64,000 bases of DNA from SAR202 cluster bacterium bin90 (GCA_002238855.1 MPND01000017.1:1-64000), one strand, 5' to 3'; shown: positions 48,555 to 58,675, numbered from the stretch's first letter. Notes: generated by a model from the sequence alone, not told the origin. A program made the numbers and translations.

Positions 48555-48680
48555 CTAAGCCTCCATGTATCGGTGGCACCATGCAATCTGCGTCGTGCCG
48601 TGTAGTGTGATGCCTTTGATTTCCCAATTATAGACGATACAGGCGTGCAAGGTGAGGCGAGTCGGAAGTGTCTGAACAGA

Positions 48681-48710
48681 CGAAGGGCAAGCATTTGCGC
48701 CTGCCCTTCG
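48681..48710 (-). terminator. Hairpin between two small membrane genes
   Basis: CGAAGGGCA and TGCCCTTCG pair perfectly across 12 bases. On the minus strand it follows the 63-residue gene by about 36 bases. The T-run is weak, so it may be a mild terminator. Confidence 0.45.
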
Positions 48711-48746
48711 TATCTGCATTATGGCCGCCCATCGAATATAGCGCGA

Positions 48747-48938
48747 CTATCCAATCCAGTTGCTGCCGATGATTGCAATCAAGATGACGACCAGCAAACC
48801 AGTCGTCCATCGCTGATTGTTGTCCACCTTGCTTTCTAGCCTGTCGATCCTAGAAAGCATCTCACGCCACCACTCGTCGTCGTTGTCACGCCACTCTTCA
48901 AGGCGCGCTATCCGCTCGCGGTCATCGATCGTTGTCAT
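48747..48938 (-). CDS. Small hemolysin-XhlA-like protein (63 aa)
   Basis: MTTIDDRERIARLEEWRDND then a helix WWREMLSRIDRLESKVDNNQ and one C-terminal membrane segment (WTTGLLVVILIAIIGSNWI). The amphipathic helix plus tail anchor resembles phage XhlA-type cell-surface proteins, but no phage genes are near. It is a candidate small tail-anchored protein. Confidence 0.6.
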   Translation of the reverse strand: MTTIDDRERIARLEEWRDNDDEWWREMLSRIDRLESKVDNNQRWTTGLLVVILIAIIGSNWIG

Positions 48939-49049
48939 AGTTAATTCCCGAATAAAGCCACTCGTTCACAGGTCCGTTCTTTGCGGCAATAATGCTAGCG
49001 AGTTAGTTTGTCCCTGCTTCTACATTCTATCCATCCTGTTAGCCTCCGT

Positions 49050-49955
49050 CTAGTCGTCGCCCTGCGGGACTGCGACCTTGCCGATGCCGATCTGGGACAT
49101 GCGCGCCAGCACATCCGCCTGCTGCGCCGCGGTAAGGGGTAGTCCCGGAGGACGCGGGCTGCCGCAGTCGATGCCCAGCCGCTCGCTGAGGATGAACTTG
49201 GCTGTCGGGTGCAGTCCGTGCTCGCGCGCCAGCAGAGTTGCGTCGCTTGCGCGGTCCTGCGCGGCTTCTGCGCGATCCCAGTCGCCGTCCTGATATGCGT
49301 TCCAGATGTCCACCCAGAGTTCGGGCGCGTAGTTCGGGGGGCCGTCAACGCAGCCGGTTGCGCCTAGGGTGAGCGCGGGGAGCATCAGCATGCTGTTGCC
49401 GATGAGGCAGTCGAGGCCCATGTGGGCGAATGCGCGCACGTTGGCGAATGTGATTGCAGAGTGCTTCAGTCCCTTGAGCTGCGGAACGCGGTCCTGAATC
49501 TTCTGCATCAGTTCGGGCGTGATCTCTACGCCGGTGGACTGGGGCAGGTTGTACACGAAGAGCGGGAGGTCGGCGGCTTCGCCAACGACCCTGTAATGCT
49601 CGACTATTGCGTCGTCGCTCTGGCGATAGAAGAAGGGCGGGACGCAGCAGATGGCTTCGTTGCCCATCTTGGCGGCGTGCTCGGCGAGCTTAGCGGCGCG
49701 CTCGGTGGTTGCCGCGCCGACATGCATGATGTTGTTGACGCGCCCTTGATTCTGGTCGGCTGCCGCTTCCGCAATGCGCATGTTCTCTTCGTCGTCGAGC
49801 AGCACGCTTTCGCCGGTGCCGCCTGCGATCCAGAATCCATGCACTCCTGCCTGAATGTTGTACTCCATCACCTCGCGGAACGCGGCTTCGTTCAGCCTTC
49901 CGTCCTCGCCCATGGGCGTGATGATTGCGGGCAATATGCCTTCAAAGTCTGCCAT
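49050..49955 (-). CDS. DapA/NanA-family class I aldolase
   Basis: The 301-residue product is a dihydrodipicolinate-synthase-family TIM barrel: GILPAIITPMGEDGRL, the substrate loop GGTGES (45-50), catalytic Tyr135 (LFVYNLPQSTG) and the Schiff-base Lys164 (KGLKHSAITF). The family includes lysine biosynthesis, N-acetylneuraminate lyase and catabolic keto-deoxy acid aldolases. No lysine genes are near, so a catabolic aldolase is likelier than DapA. GGAGG precedes the ATG. Confidence 0.87.
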   Translation of the reverse strand: MADFEGILPAIITPMGEDGRLNEAAFREVMEYNIQAGVHGFWIAGGTGESVLLDDEENMRIAEAAADQNQGRVNNIMHVGAATTERAAKLAEHAAKMGNEAICCVPPFFYRQSDDAIVEHYRVVGEAADLPLFVYNLPQSTGVEITPELMQKIQDRVPQLKGLKHSAITFANVRAFAHMGLDCLIGNSMLMLPALTLGATGCVDGPPNYAPELWVDIWNAYQDGDWDRAEAAQDRASDATLLAREHGLHPTAKFILSERLGIDCGSPRPPGLPLTAAQQADVLARMSQIGIGKVAVPQGDD

Positions 49956-50311
49956 TGGAAATCCTCCTGATTGGGTTCACGCTGTATGTATGGTTGTCGC
50001 CGTGCCAGTGTGGTGAGATTCTATCATGTTGAGTCCAAAAGTGCCGACCTGCGGCGCATGGTGACCTTCCGAAAAGTGAATGGTGGGAATTTCTGTCGTA
50101 ACGCGGCTGTTTCGTGGTTGTTCCGTGATTGTTTCGCCGCGCACGTCCACTTTGTATTCGCAAAATACAAGCTGCAATATTACTCATTTTCAAATCCAAA
50201 GCCTTGACTTGCCCTCTGAATGTATGATAAATATCGTGCAACTCATAAGTTACGGCTGTGAGGCAAGCCCTTATGGGAAAAAGAGTGGAATTCAGAATTA
50301 GGAGGGATCAC
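49956..50311. other. Non-coding gap with possible promoter of the peptide-importer operon
   Basis: These 356 bases are AT-richer than their surroundings. TTGACT at 50204-50209 with TGATAAATA about 16-18 bases later is a weak promoter candidate for the binding-protein gene. No hairpin, repeat or small gene could be supported. Confidence 0.4.
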
Positions 50312-52255
50312 ATGAGACCTAAGTGGTTAGGGAAGAAGCTCCTTTTTGGGGCGGTAGCAGCGACCGCTTTGATAGGCGCGATCGCGTGTTCGGCGCCAGA
50401 GGCAGCAGCGCCGGCTGCAGCTCCTCAGGCACCGGCGGCTCCGGCAGCTCCGGCGGCACCGCAGGCGGCAGCTCCGGCTCCGGCAGCTCCGGCGGCACAG
50501 GCAACGACACCGCCAGCACCGGCGGCGCAGACATCAGCGCCCGCACCGGCAGCGCCGAGTGGCGGCGGTATGATGATGGATAAGCCTGAACCTCAGGGCA
50601 AGCTGCTTTTCGCGGTAACGCGCATCGGCGCGCCCAACGGCCTTCCTCGCTTCTGCTCCGCTAGCGCGGGCGGCTGCGCGGAAATCATCTACATGGCCGG
50701 CATGACGGAGACACTGTTCAACTCCGCGCTGGACGAGACAGGCTCACCCACGATCGAGCCGATGCTGGCGACCGAGTTCACGCTCGACCCGTCGCTGGAG
50801 CACGGTGACTTCACCCTCCGCGAGGGCGTGATGTTCCATAACGGCATGGGTGAGATGACCTCCGAAGACGTGGCGTTCTCCTATAACGACGCGAACTCGG
50901 TAACCAACCCCGAGAGCGTTCATGGACAGGCAGGCGACTTCGCTCCGCTGATTGCAAGCATGGACCCGATCGACCCCTACACCGTGCGCCTGCAATACCG
51001 CAACTACGACAGCCGCGGCGTTCTGCACCGCTTCAGCCGCTTCTGGCAGACGGCGGGCATCGTCAGCAGCAAGGTCTTCGCCGAGAAGGGCGTTGAAGGC
51101 ATGCAGGACGACTACACCGGCGTCGGCGCGTTCAGCGTTGACGAGTGGGTGCAGCAGAAGCACATGAAACTCACGGCATTCCCCGACTACTACGCGCGCG
51201 GCGAGGGCAACATCGGCCCGTACGTTGCGGAGATTGAATGGCGCGACATTCCTGCCGGTGAGTCCCGCAGGGCGGCGCTAGAAGCCGGCGAGGCTCAGAT
51301 AGCCCAGGTGGCGCTTGCCGACATCCCCGGACTGGTTGCGGACGGCTATGAAGCTCAGCGCGGCGGCAAGTTCAACTCTATGTTCAACATCTCGATGGCA
51401 GCCGGCAACTACTGGGAAGAGTTCGGCGCGCTAACCGGCGACCCGCTCGAACGTGACCGCGACGGCTCAGGCACCGCCGAGTTCCCGCACATCGGCGACC
51501 CGTTCGAGGATGGCGCTTACAGCGAGGACACGGCTTCCATGCAGTCGGCGAGGCTCGTCCGCAACGCCTTGGCGTTTGCAATTGAGCGCGATTCGCTACT
51601 GGAGAACACAATCGCCGGTCTGGGCGTTGTGAACCACCAGCCGTATCTCTCCATCAACAACCCGAGCTACAGGGACGAGTGGAACTGGGGCACCGACTTC
51701 GCCATGGCGAAGGACATGCTGGCAGAGGCCGGTTACCCCGACGGTTTTGAGACCGATATGTGGATCGGAACCGGCGAGCTTAACTCCGACGTCGGTGAGG
51801 CGGTCGGCGCGGGCTGGCAGGACAACCTTAATGTCAAGGTCAACCTGATTAAGACCGAGTACGGCACCTTCCGCCCGGGTCTGGTCGCTCGCACGAACAA
51901 GACGATGTTCACAGGCTGCGGCGACGAGAACAAGGCGAACTTCCCGTATGACTGGGCGCACGGCTTCGTGATGAGCTCCATCAGCGCGGGTGGCTATGGC
52001 GTAGCGCAGGAACTTCCCTTCGCCGCTCAGACTTACCTGGAGATGGCTGGTGAGCCTGACAAGGCGAAGCGCGAAGAGCTGGCGGCGGCGTTCTACGACA
52101 ACAACCGCAAATGGGCGGCATGCGTAGGCGTATTCGAAATTCCGATTTGGCCCGCGTATAACCCGGACCTCATCGCCGAGTGGGACCAGAGGCCCATCGC
52201 CAATGGCAACCTCGCCGGAATCAACAACGTCCGCACAATCAAGCTCACTCAGTAA
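50312..52255 (+). CDS. Peptide-type ABC transporter substrate-binding lipoprotein
   Basis: The ATG at 50312 follows GGAGGG. The 647-residue product has a lipoprotein signal (KLLFGAVAATALIGAIAC, lipidated Cys26), then an Ala/Pro-rich linker of about 60 residues that would hold the domain away from the membrane. The SBP_bac_5 fold (DppA/OppA) runs from about residue 90: GMTETLFNSALDETGSPTIE, LREGVMFHNGMGEMTSEDVA, and later LVRNALAFAIERDSLLENTI. It captures oligopeptides or similar ligands outside the cell for the permeases downstream. Confidence 0.92.
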   Translation: MRPKWLGKKLLFGAVAATALIGAIACSAPEAAAPAAAPQAPAAPAAPAAPQAAAPAPAAPAAQATTPPAPAAQTSAPAPAAPSGGGMMMDKPEPQGKLLFAVTRIGAPNGLPRFCSASAGGCAEIIYMAGMTETLFNSALDETGSPTIEPMLATEFTLDPSLEHGDFTLREGVMFHNGMGEMTSEDVAFSYNDANSVTNPESVHGQAGDFAPLIASMDPIDPYTVRLQYRNYDSRGVLHRFSRFWQTAGIVSSKVFAEKGVEGMQDDYTGVGAFSVDEWVQQKHMKLTAFPDYYARGEGNIGPYVAEIEWRDIPAGESRRAALEAGEAQIAQVALADIPGLVADGYEAQRGGKFNSMFNISMAAGNYWEEFGALTGDPLERDRDGSGTAEFPHIGDPFEDGAYSEDTASMQSARLVRNALAFAIERDSLLENTIAGLGVVNHQPYLSINNPSYRDEWNWGTDFAMAKDMLAEAGYPDGFETDMWIGTGELNSDVGEAVGAGWQDNLNVKVNLIKTEYGTFRPGLVARTNKTMFTGCGDENKANFPYDWAHGFVMSSISAGGYGVAQELPFAAQTYLEMAGEPDKAKREELAAAFYDNNRKWAACVGVFEIPIWPAYNPDLIAEWDQRPIANGNLAGINNVRTIKLTQ

Positions 52256-52281
52256 TACTTGCGAATACGGCGTAAACAAGT

Positions 52282-52314
52282 TGCAGGCGCCTCCGTTTAT
52301 ACGGTGCGCCTGCA
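52282..52314 (+). terminator. Hairpin after the binding-protein gene (possible attenuator)
   Basis: TGCAGGCGC pairs with GCGCCTGCA, with an inner CCG/CGG stem in the loop. There is no T-run, so it more likely caps and stabilises the binding-protein mRNA or attenuates read-through into the permease genes. Confidence 0.5.
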
Positions 52315-52347
52315 TTAAACAATCTAACATTCAACAAGACCTTCTTT

Positions 52348-52383
52348 CGATGAGCGGGATATGGAATTACATCCCACTCATCG
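52348..52383 (+). promoter_or_regulatory. Second hairpin in the binding-protein to permease gap
   Basis: CGATGAGCGGGAT (52348-52360) pairs with ATCCCACTCATCG (52371-52383), with one mismatch in 13 and a 10-base loop. With the hairpin at 52282 it could set the excess of binding protein over permease, as is common in ABC operons. Confidence 0.5.
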
Positions 52384-52468
52384 GTCACAATTTGCTTCCT
52401 GTCCATCATGCGCGAGTGATGTGAAGCTAAATCATAAGAAGCTAAACGACGGGGAGAAGTGTGGATAG

Positions 52469-53407
52469 ATGATTAACTTCCTTATCAGACGCATCACCTT
52501 CGGCGCGTTCGCGCTCATTGGCGCGACGTTGCTAACATTCACCCTTTCGAGAGTGTATGGCGACCCGCGCTACTTGTACGCTCAAGAGGGCGGTTACGGC
52601 ATCACTCAGGAGCGCTGGGACGCTCTCGGCAGAGAGCTTGGCCTGGACAAGCCGATTATCTGGCAGTATGCGGTCTGGCTGGGCAACATGCTGAAGGGTA
52701 ACTGGCAGGACAGCCTCATAGATAGAAAGAGCGTATTCGACAAAGTCGTGGTCAGCCTTCCGGTAACACTCAAACTCGCGGCGTCTTCGTTCTTATTCGC
52801 GTCCGTCGTCGGGATACCGCTGGGCGTGCTATCCGCCGTGAGACGTGGCTCCACGCTCGACTTAATATCGCGCGGTTTCGCGCTCTTCGGACAGGCGCTG
52901 CCCGTGTTCTGGGTGGCGATCATGCTCATTCTCCTATTCTCAGTGCGCCTTAAATGGTTGCCTACCGGCACTTTAGGAGAGGGCTTGTTCCCTTGGAAAT
53001 ACTACATCCTGCCCACAATTACCCTGGGCTGGATAGCCGCCGCGAGCTACCTTAGGCTCGTGCGCTCTGCGATGCTGGAAATTCTGGACTCCGAGTTCAT
53101 AAAACTGGCGCGCGCTAAGGGCGTATCCACCAATACCGTAATCTGGAAACACGGCTTTAGAAATGCGCTAATCGCGCCGCTTACATTCTCCGCCCTGCTG
53201 CTGACCGGATTCATCACGGGCGCGGTCGTAACCGAATCCATCTTCGCCATCAATGGCCTTGGCAGGCTGGCTTTCGGCTCTATTCAGGACAATGACTTCC
53301 CTGTAATGGTCGCGGTGGTGATGGTGTTCACTTCGTTCTATGTGGTCATGAATTTCGTTACGGACATGCTTTACGCGCTCATTGACCCTCGCATCCGCTA
53401 CGCGTAA
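52469..53407 (+). CDS. dppB: Peptide ABC transporter permease, DppB type
   Basis: The 312-residue product is a standard DppB/OppB permease with six membrane segments. The N-terminus reads MINFLIRRITFGAFALIGAT. The DppB-type loop ERWDALGRELGLDKPIIWQY is present, as is the ATPase-contacting EAA loop EFIKLARAKGVSTNTVIWKH. GAVVTESIFAINGLGRLAFG is also conserved. It forms a heterodimeric channel with the next gene product. Confidence 0.93.
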   Translation: MINFLIRRITFGAFALIGATLLTFTLSRVYGDPRYLYAQEGGYGITQERWDALGRELGLDKPIIWQYAVWLGNMLKGNWQDSLIDRKSVFDKVVVSLPVTLKLAASSFLFASVVGIPLGVLSAVRRGSTLDLISRGFALFGQALPVFWVAIMLILLFSVRLKWLPTGTLGEGLFPWKYYILPTITLGWIAAASYLRLVRSAMLEILDSEFIKLARAKGVSTNTVIWKHGFRNALIAPLTFSALLLTGFITGAVVTESIFAINGLGRLAFGSIQDNDFPVMVAVVMVFTSFYVVMNFVTDMLYALIDPRIRYA

Positions 53408-53495
53408 CCGTGATACTCTTCGCCCTGAGACCGACATCTACAAGACGAAGCAAGCAAGGCAAGTACGAATCTGCGAATAGGCAAGGTGTATTTCG

Positions 53496-54932
53496 ATGGC
53501 TCAAGCTGAACTGTCGGCCGACCTGACCCAAGGCTTATCCGAGTCAACAACAGGGATTCTGGGGTTCTGGAACAGGATCAAGCGCTGGCCGCTAATATCA
53601 ATCGTTGTTCTGACGCTCCTGATTCTCACAGCGCTGTTTGCGAATGTAATCGCGCCGCACAACCCCATCACGGCAATCCCGGACTACACGATTTTGGCTC
53701 CCGCATGGGAAGATGCGAAATTGGTTTCAGTTCAGGACCTGCCTCTCGTAGCCGCAATCGACGGCGAATTCGTCAATCTGTCAGTCGCAGAGGCGGCCCA
53801 GCAGTACAATGTCACCATAGCCCCGGAAATCAGGGGAGATGCAAAGGCGATTCGTGAAGCGTTCAGGGACCAAGCCGGCGTGCGCGCCAATGTGATGGAA
53901 CTCGCGACAATTTCGGAAGTGCGTCCGATTGACAGCCCTGACGATGCCCCATGGACGCCTGTCGGCTTAAATATCCTCGCCGCAGCCGAACAGTACGATG
54001 TCGAAATGTCTTTGGAGCAGATATCGGACCCGCTCTATGGCGGTATTGTCGCCGAAGAGTCATTCGAGAAGCAGGCGGGCTTGGAAATCAAAGTGCAGGA
54101 CGCAGCCATTCCGAGGCCTGTTCTCACAAGCGTGACGGAAGCGGCCGAGCGTTTCGGGGTCACGCTGACACCGGATCAACTGCGCGACGAAGAAGCGATT
54201 GACGACGCCTTCCTTCAGCAGGCGAACCTGAGATCCAAGGTCCGCATTCCCACTACCAGTTACCTGCTCGGTGGCGACAACATTGGGCGCGACCTGCTCA
54301 GCCGCCTAATTCACGGCGCGCGAGTGTCGCTAGTCGTCGTCAGCATTGCCCTGTCCAGCGGCCTGCTCATCGGTGTTTCGATGGGACTCGTCGCCGGATG
54401 GTTCGGCGGCCTCATCGATGAAGTGATTATGCGTGTGACCGACATCTGGCTCGGTCTTCCGTTCATTCTCGTCGCTATCGTGGTCGTTATCGCAATCGGT
54501 CAGACATTCATCATCCTGATCGGCTTGCTCGCGCTGCTGTCATGGACGCCCTTCGTGCGTAATGTGCGCGGCGAGGTGCTTTCGCTCAAGACGCGCGACT
54601 ATGTGAGTCTCGCGCAGGTCGCGGGCGCGTCCACATTCCGCATAATGGTCTGGCACCTGCTGCCTGGCGTTATCAACACCGTCATCGTCATTGCGACGCT
54701 GCGTGTTGGACAACTCATCCTCACGGAAGCGATACTCAGCTTCCTCGGCGCCGGCATCCCGCCGCCCACTCCAGCGTGGGGTGCGATGGTCAACGACGGG
54801 CGTGTATATATTGAAGACGCCTGGTGGATTTCGTTCTTCCCGGGCTTCTGCATATTCCTCGTCGTTATGTCGCTGAACTTCCTGGGCGACTGGATGCGGG
54901 ATCGCTTTGACCCGCGTCTGCGCCAGCTTTAA
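53496..54932 (+). CDS. dppC: Peptide ABC transporter permease, DppC type, with an inserted repeat domain
   Basis: The 478-residue product is about 180 longer than a usual DppC. The first membrane segment (PLISIVVLTLLILTALFANV) and the core from LLGGDNIGRDLLSRLIHGAR (around residue 259) are normal, including the EAA loop DYVSLAQVAGASTFRIMVWH and LSFLGAGIPPPTPAWGAMV. Between them lies an extra extracytoplasmic region (about residues 60-250) with three repeats of the form AAxxYxVx...FxxQAxLxxxV: AEAAQQYNVTIAP, LAAAEQYDVEMSL and TEAAERFGVTLTP. The domain is unknown to me and may contact the binding protein. Confidence 0.93.
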   Translation: MAQAELSADLTQGLSESTTGILGFWNRIKRWPLISIVVLTLLILTALFANVIAPHNPITAIPDYTILAPAWEDAKLVSVQDLPLVAAIDGEFVNLSVAEAAQQYNVTIAPEIRGDAKAIREAFRDQAGVRANVMELATISEVRPIDSPDDAPWTPVGLNILAAAEQYDVEMSLEQISDPLYGGIVAEESFEKQAGLEIKVQDAAIPRPVLTSVTEAAERFGVTLTPDQLRDEEAIDDAFLQQANLRSKVRIPTTSYLLGGDNIGRDLLSRLIHGARVSLVVVSIALSSGLLIGVSMGLVAGWFGGLIDEVIMRVTDIWLGLPFILVAIVVVIAIGQTFIILIGLLALLSWTPFVRNVRGEVLSLKTRDYVSLAQVAGASTFRIMVWHLLPGVINTVIVIATLRVGQLILTEAILSFLGAGIPPPTPAWGAMVNDGRVYIEDAWWISFFPGFCIFLVVMSLNFLGDWMRDRFDPRLRQL

Positions 54933-54987
54933 GGATTGGAGCGAGCTTCACAGCACCATACAACGACGTTGTTGGATTAGAAGCATA

Positions 54988-55029
54988 AACGGCGCTTCGC
55001 TCAGGCTTGACCTTAAGCGGAGCGCCGTT
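54988..55029 (+). terminator. Hairpin after the permease genes
   Basis: AACGGCGCTTCGCT (54988-55001) pairs with AGCGGAGCGCCGTT (55016-55029), one mismatch in 14. A TATAAG tail follows. It probably ends the importer operon, though the T-run is weak. Confidence 0.6.
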
Positions 55030-55094
55030 ATAAGTTAGGCATACATCAATATCGACTTACCCTCTGAAACTGATTGCCAACAAGGACGCCTATT

Positions 55095-55613
55095 ATGAAC
55101 AATACGCGAAATATCCCTCTGCTGTACATCTCCTTGATTTTCATCACTTTGGGAAGCATGGTATTGCTCGCCTGTGGCGTGGAGTCGGGAGACCGGCGTC
55201 CTGCGAGGAGAGACGACGACAAGACCGGCGAGTTTCACCGCTCTCCAGTCGCGGCGTTCGAGCAGTTCCGGGTGGACGTAGAGAAGACCGACACGGGCTG
55301 TACCGCTGAACCCTCCGACATCATGGTCGGCGAAGGGTCGCGCGTTAATTTTGCCGTTCAGCTCACGGGCGGCGAAGTGACCACCACAGCCACAGGCTCT
55401 ACTCAGCTACAAGGCGAGCGTGAAAAGGTATCCTACAAGGTTGACGGCCTCGCCATCAGCAGCTCAGGTGGCGCGTTCGGTCCAGGCATTACGGAAGTTG
55501 ACCTGGAGCTGGAAACGGGCACGCGACGCAGCTATTCCTTCAGTGTTGCAAGCGCGGGCGCGTTCGACATCCTGTGCGATGGTGAGAAGGTAGGTACTTT
55601 TACGGTCAACTAG
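55095..55613 (+). CDS. Hypothetical lipoprotein
   Basis: The ATG at 55095 begins a 172-residue product with a hydrophobic signal and lipobox (SLIFITLGSMVLLAC, Cys27). The mature part has a charged linker, then beta strands ending SFSVASAGAFDILCDGEKVG, which recalls the C-terminal strand of cupredoxin-like domains, with one cysteine; a full copper site is not evident. It lies between the permeases and the terminator shared with the ATPase operon. Confidence 0.65.
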   Translation: MNNTRNIPLLYISLIFITLGSMVLLACGVESGDRRPARRDDDKTGEFHRSPVAAFEQFRVDVEKTDTGCTAEPSDIMVGEGSRVNFAVQLTGGEVTTTATGSTQLQGEREKVSYKVDGLAISSSGGAFGPGITEVDLELETGTRRSYSFSVASAGAFDILCDGEKVGTFTVN

Positions 55614-55663
55614 GCCGCATATATCCCAACAATACCCAGTCACACTAAATACGAAACAAGCCA

Positions 55664-55701
55664 AAGAAGAGGGGCGGTCTGATCAGACCGCCCCTCTTCT
55701 T
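55664..55701. terminator. Perfect 38-base palindromic bidirectional terminator
   Basis: The sequence is exactly self-complementary over 19+19 bases with no loop (half-site AAGAAGAGGGGCGGTCTGA). It lies between the plus-strand lipoprotein gene and the minus-strand ATPase genes, and its TCTTCTT end serves as a short U-rich tail in both directions. Confidence 0.85.
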
Positions 55702-55736
55702 GTTATGCTCGCTAGTGTTTTGAACCGACTCGGAGA

Positions 55737-56840
55737 TTACTCCAGGAGGGTTGTGAGGTCAATGCCCTGTTCCTGCGCGTTGCCGATGGTGCTCCAGGGA
55801 GTCTGGACTACCCAGTGGTCGGGCTCGATCTCGACCAGAGGCGGTCGGGACTTCGCGTACTCGTGGTTGGGGTCCACTTCGAGGGGCGTGCGCGTCATGA
55901 AGACGTCGCCTTCGGGCGGGTCAACCGGGGAGACGACCTCACCGGGCAGCACGATCTCCTCGCGCTGGATGTCCGGGTGCGAGGGCAGCGCCGCCGAGAG
56001 GAGCGCATTGGTGTACAGGTGAACCGGGTTGCTGAAGATGCTCTCGGTATCGCCCATTTCCTGAACGACGCCGAGGTACATCACTGCCATGCGGTCGCAC
56101 ATGTAGCGCACGGTAGCGAGGTTGTGCGCGACCATGACGTAAGCCAGGCCGTGCTCCTGCTGAAGGTCAACGAGCAGGTTCATTATCTGTGCGCGAATGG
56201 ACACATCAAGCGCGGACACCGGCTCGTCGAGCGCGATGATCTTAGGGTTCAGTGAGAGGGCGCGCGCAACGCCGATTCTCTGGCGCTGGCCACCGCTGAA
56301 CTCATGAGGGAACAGCGATGCTTGATATGCCGGCAATCCTACCTCTTCCAGCAGTTCCTGAACGCGGGAGGAAATCTGCCCCTTGGTCATCGTCGTGTTG
56401 ACCTCAAGCGGCTCTCCAATGATGCTACCGACGCGCATGCGGGGATTAAGAGACGCCCATGGGTCCTGGAACACAGCCTGCAGCGAACTGCGCAATTCGC
56501 GCTTGCCCGCGCGGCTGAGAGTCGCCACGTCCTCACCTTCGAAGAAGACCTGACCGGATGTCGGCTCCTCGAGGCCAAGCATGACCTTCAGCGTGGTCGT
56601 CTTGCCGCAGCCGGACTCGCCCACAAGGCCCATAGTCTTGCCACGCTCGATGTCGAAGCTGACGTCGTCCACAGCCTTCAGGATGCTCTTGTTGCGGCTG
56701 AGGAAGGAGTTGCCCACCGGGAACCACTTGCGAAGGTGTCGCACGGATATGATGGCGTCGGAGCTGCTGTCCACGCCGGGGGCCGATTCAACGCCGAAGC
56801 GGTTCACTGCCCCGTTGGAAGAAGTGCCATTAGTTGTCAT
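55737..56840 (-). CDS. dppF: Peptide ABC transporter ATPase, DppF/OppF type
   Basis: The 367-residue product has Walker A GESGCGKTT, signature FSGGQRQRIGVARAL, Walker B KIIALDEPVSALD, and the H-loop VAHNLATVRYM. A C-terminal oligopeptide extension follows (PLVEIEPDHWV). In most OppF/DppF proteins that tail carries cysteines that hold an iron-sulfur cluster (CxFxxRCP); here the region reads GDVFMTRTP with no cysteine. It follows the DppD gene by 68 bases and powers the DppBC channel. Confidence 0.92.
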   Translation of the reverse strand: MTTNGTSSNGAVNRFGVESAPGVDSSSDAIISVRHLRKWFPVGNSFLSRNKSILKAVDDVSFDIERGKTMGLVGESGCGKTTTLKVMLGLEEPTSGQVFFEGEDVATLSRAGKRELRSSLQAVFQDPWASLNPRMRVGSIIGEPLEVNTTMTKGQISSRVQELLEEVGLPAYQASLFPHEFSGGQRQRIGVARALSLNPKIIALDEPVSALDVSIRAQIMNLLVDLQQEHGLAYVMVAHNLATVRYMCDRMAVMYLGVVQEMGDTESIFSNPVHLYTNALLSAALPSHPDIQREEIVLPGEVVSPVDPPEGDVFMTRTPLEVDPNHEYAKSRPPLVEIEPDHWVVQTPWSTIGNAQEQGIDLTTLLE

Positions 56841-56908
56841 TTCTTAACACCAGCCTTGTTTAGTCTGCTCTGTCTGGGATGTTCCGGAGTGGTTGAGAGC
56901 CGCGCCGC

Positions 56909-57949
<1,041 letters not shown>

Positions 57950-58238
57950 GCTATATCTCCCCTTCGTACAGGTTTTTGACTTTGCAGAAGTCCGCAAAGG
58001 GACACTGCGCCGAATTATGCGGAATTATCCTCAATTATCCAAAAAGAGTATGCAAACTATAGCCAATAACCATAGAAAAGGCAAGCCTGCGGACTAGGTT
58101 TTCGGTATTCGGGTAAGCCAGTTCGTTACGGGCTTGCGCTGCACAGTCAACTGGATTCAATTGGGTCAAGCTGCTGTTATACTCATGAACGTTGGGGACT
58201 GCGGATGGTTGGCATTCAGCGGGGCGGAGAGTTAGTGT

Positions 58239-58442
58239 ATGCCCAAGGTGCGGGACGCGATACGATTGGTTGAGGGTGATGGGTGGTATCATGTGCGAAC
58301 GCGGGGCAGCCACCGACATTACAAGCATCCCCTAAAACCGGGAAAGGTTACTATTGCCGGGAGGCTGGGCAAAGATTTGGCTACGCCTACTTGGCATAGC
58401 ATCTTGAAACAGGCTGGGCTTGAAAGGAGACAATTACGATGA
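58239..58442 (+). CDS. hicA: HicA-family mRNA interferase toxin
   Basis: The 67-residue product is a near-consensus HicA: MPKVRDAIRLVEGDGWYHVR then TRGSHRHYKHPLKPGKVTIA with catalytic His25, and a C-terminal helix TPTWHSILKQAGL. GGAG precedes the ATG. Its stop codon overlaps the hicB start (ATGA). Complete locus, toxin first. Confidence 0.95.
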   Translation: MPKVRDAIRLVEGDGWYHVRTRGSHRHYKHPLKPGKVTIAGRLGKDLATPTWHSILKQAGLERRQLR

Positions 58443-58675
58443 AATACCTTGCAATTATCGAGAAGACTGACAATGGATACTCCGCGTACCTGCCGGATTT
58501 GCCCGGCTGCATCGCCGCGGGAGATACTCGCGAAGAAACTGAGCAACTGATTCGGGAAGGGGTCGTGTATCATCTTGAATTCATGCGTGAGGACGGCGAT
58601 CCCATTCCCGAGCCAACCACGACCGCGCTAACGGTGGAAGTGGAGTTGCCTGCCGTGGCGAGCGTGAGCGCGTAG
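58439..58675 (+). CDS. hicB: HicB-family antitoxin
   Basis: MKYLAIIEKTDNGYSAYLPD then LPGCIAAGDTREETEQLIRE is the HicB signature. The 78-residue product lacks the C-terminal DNA-binding domain of the longer HicB at 25753, so autoregulation may depend on other factors. Coupled to hicA by a four-base overlap. Confidence 0.95.
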   Translation: MKYLAIIEKTDNGYSAYLPDLPGCIAAGDTREETEQLIREGVVYHLEFMREDGDPIPEPTTTALTVEVELPAVASVSA

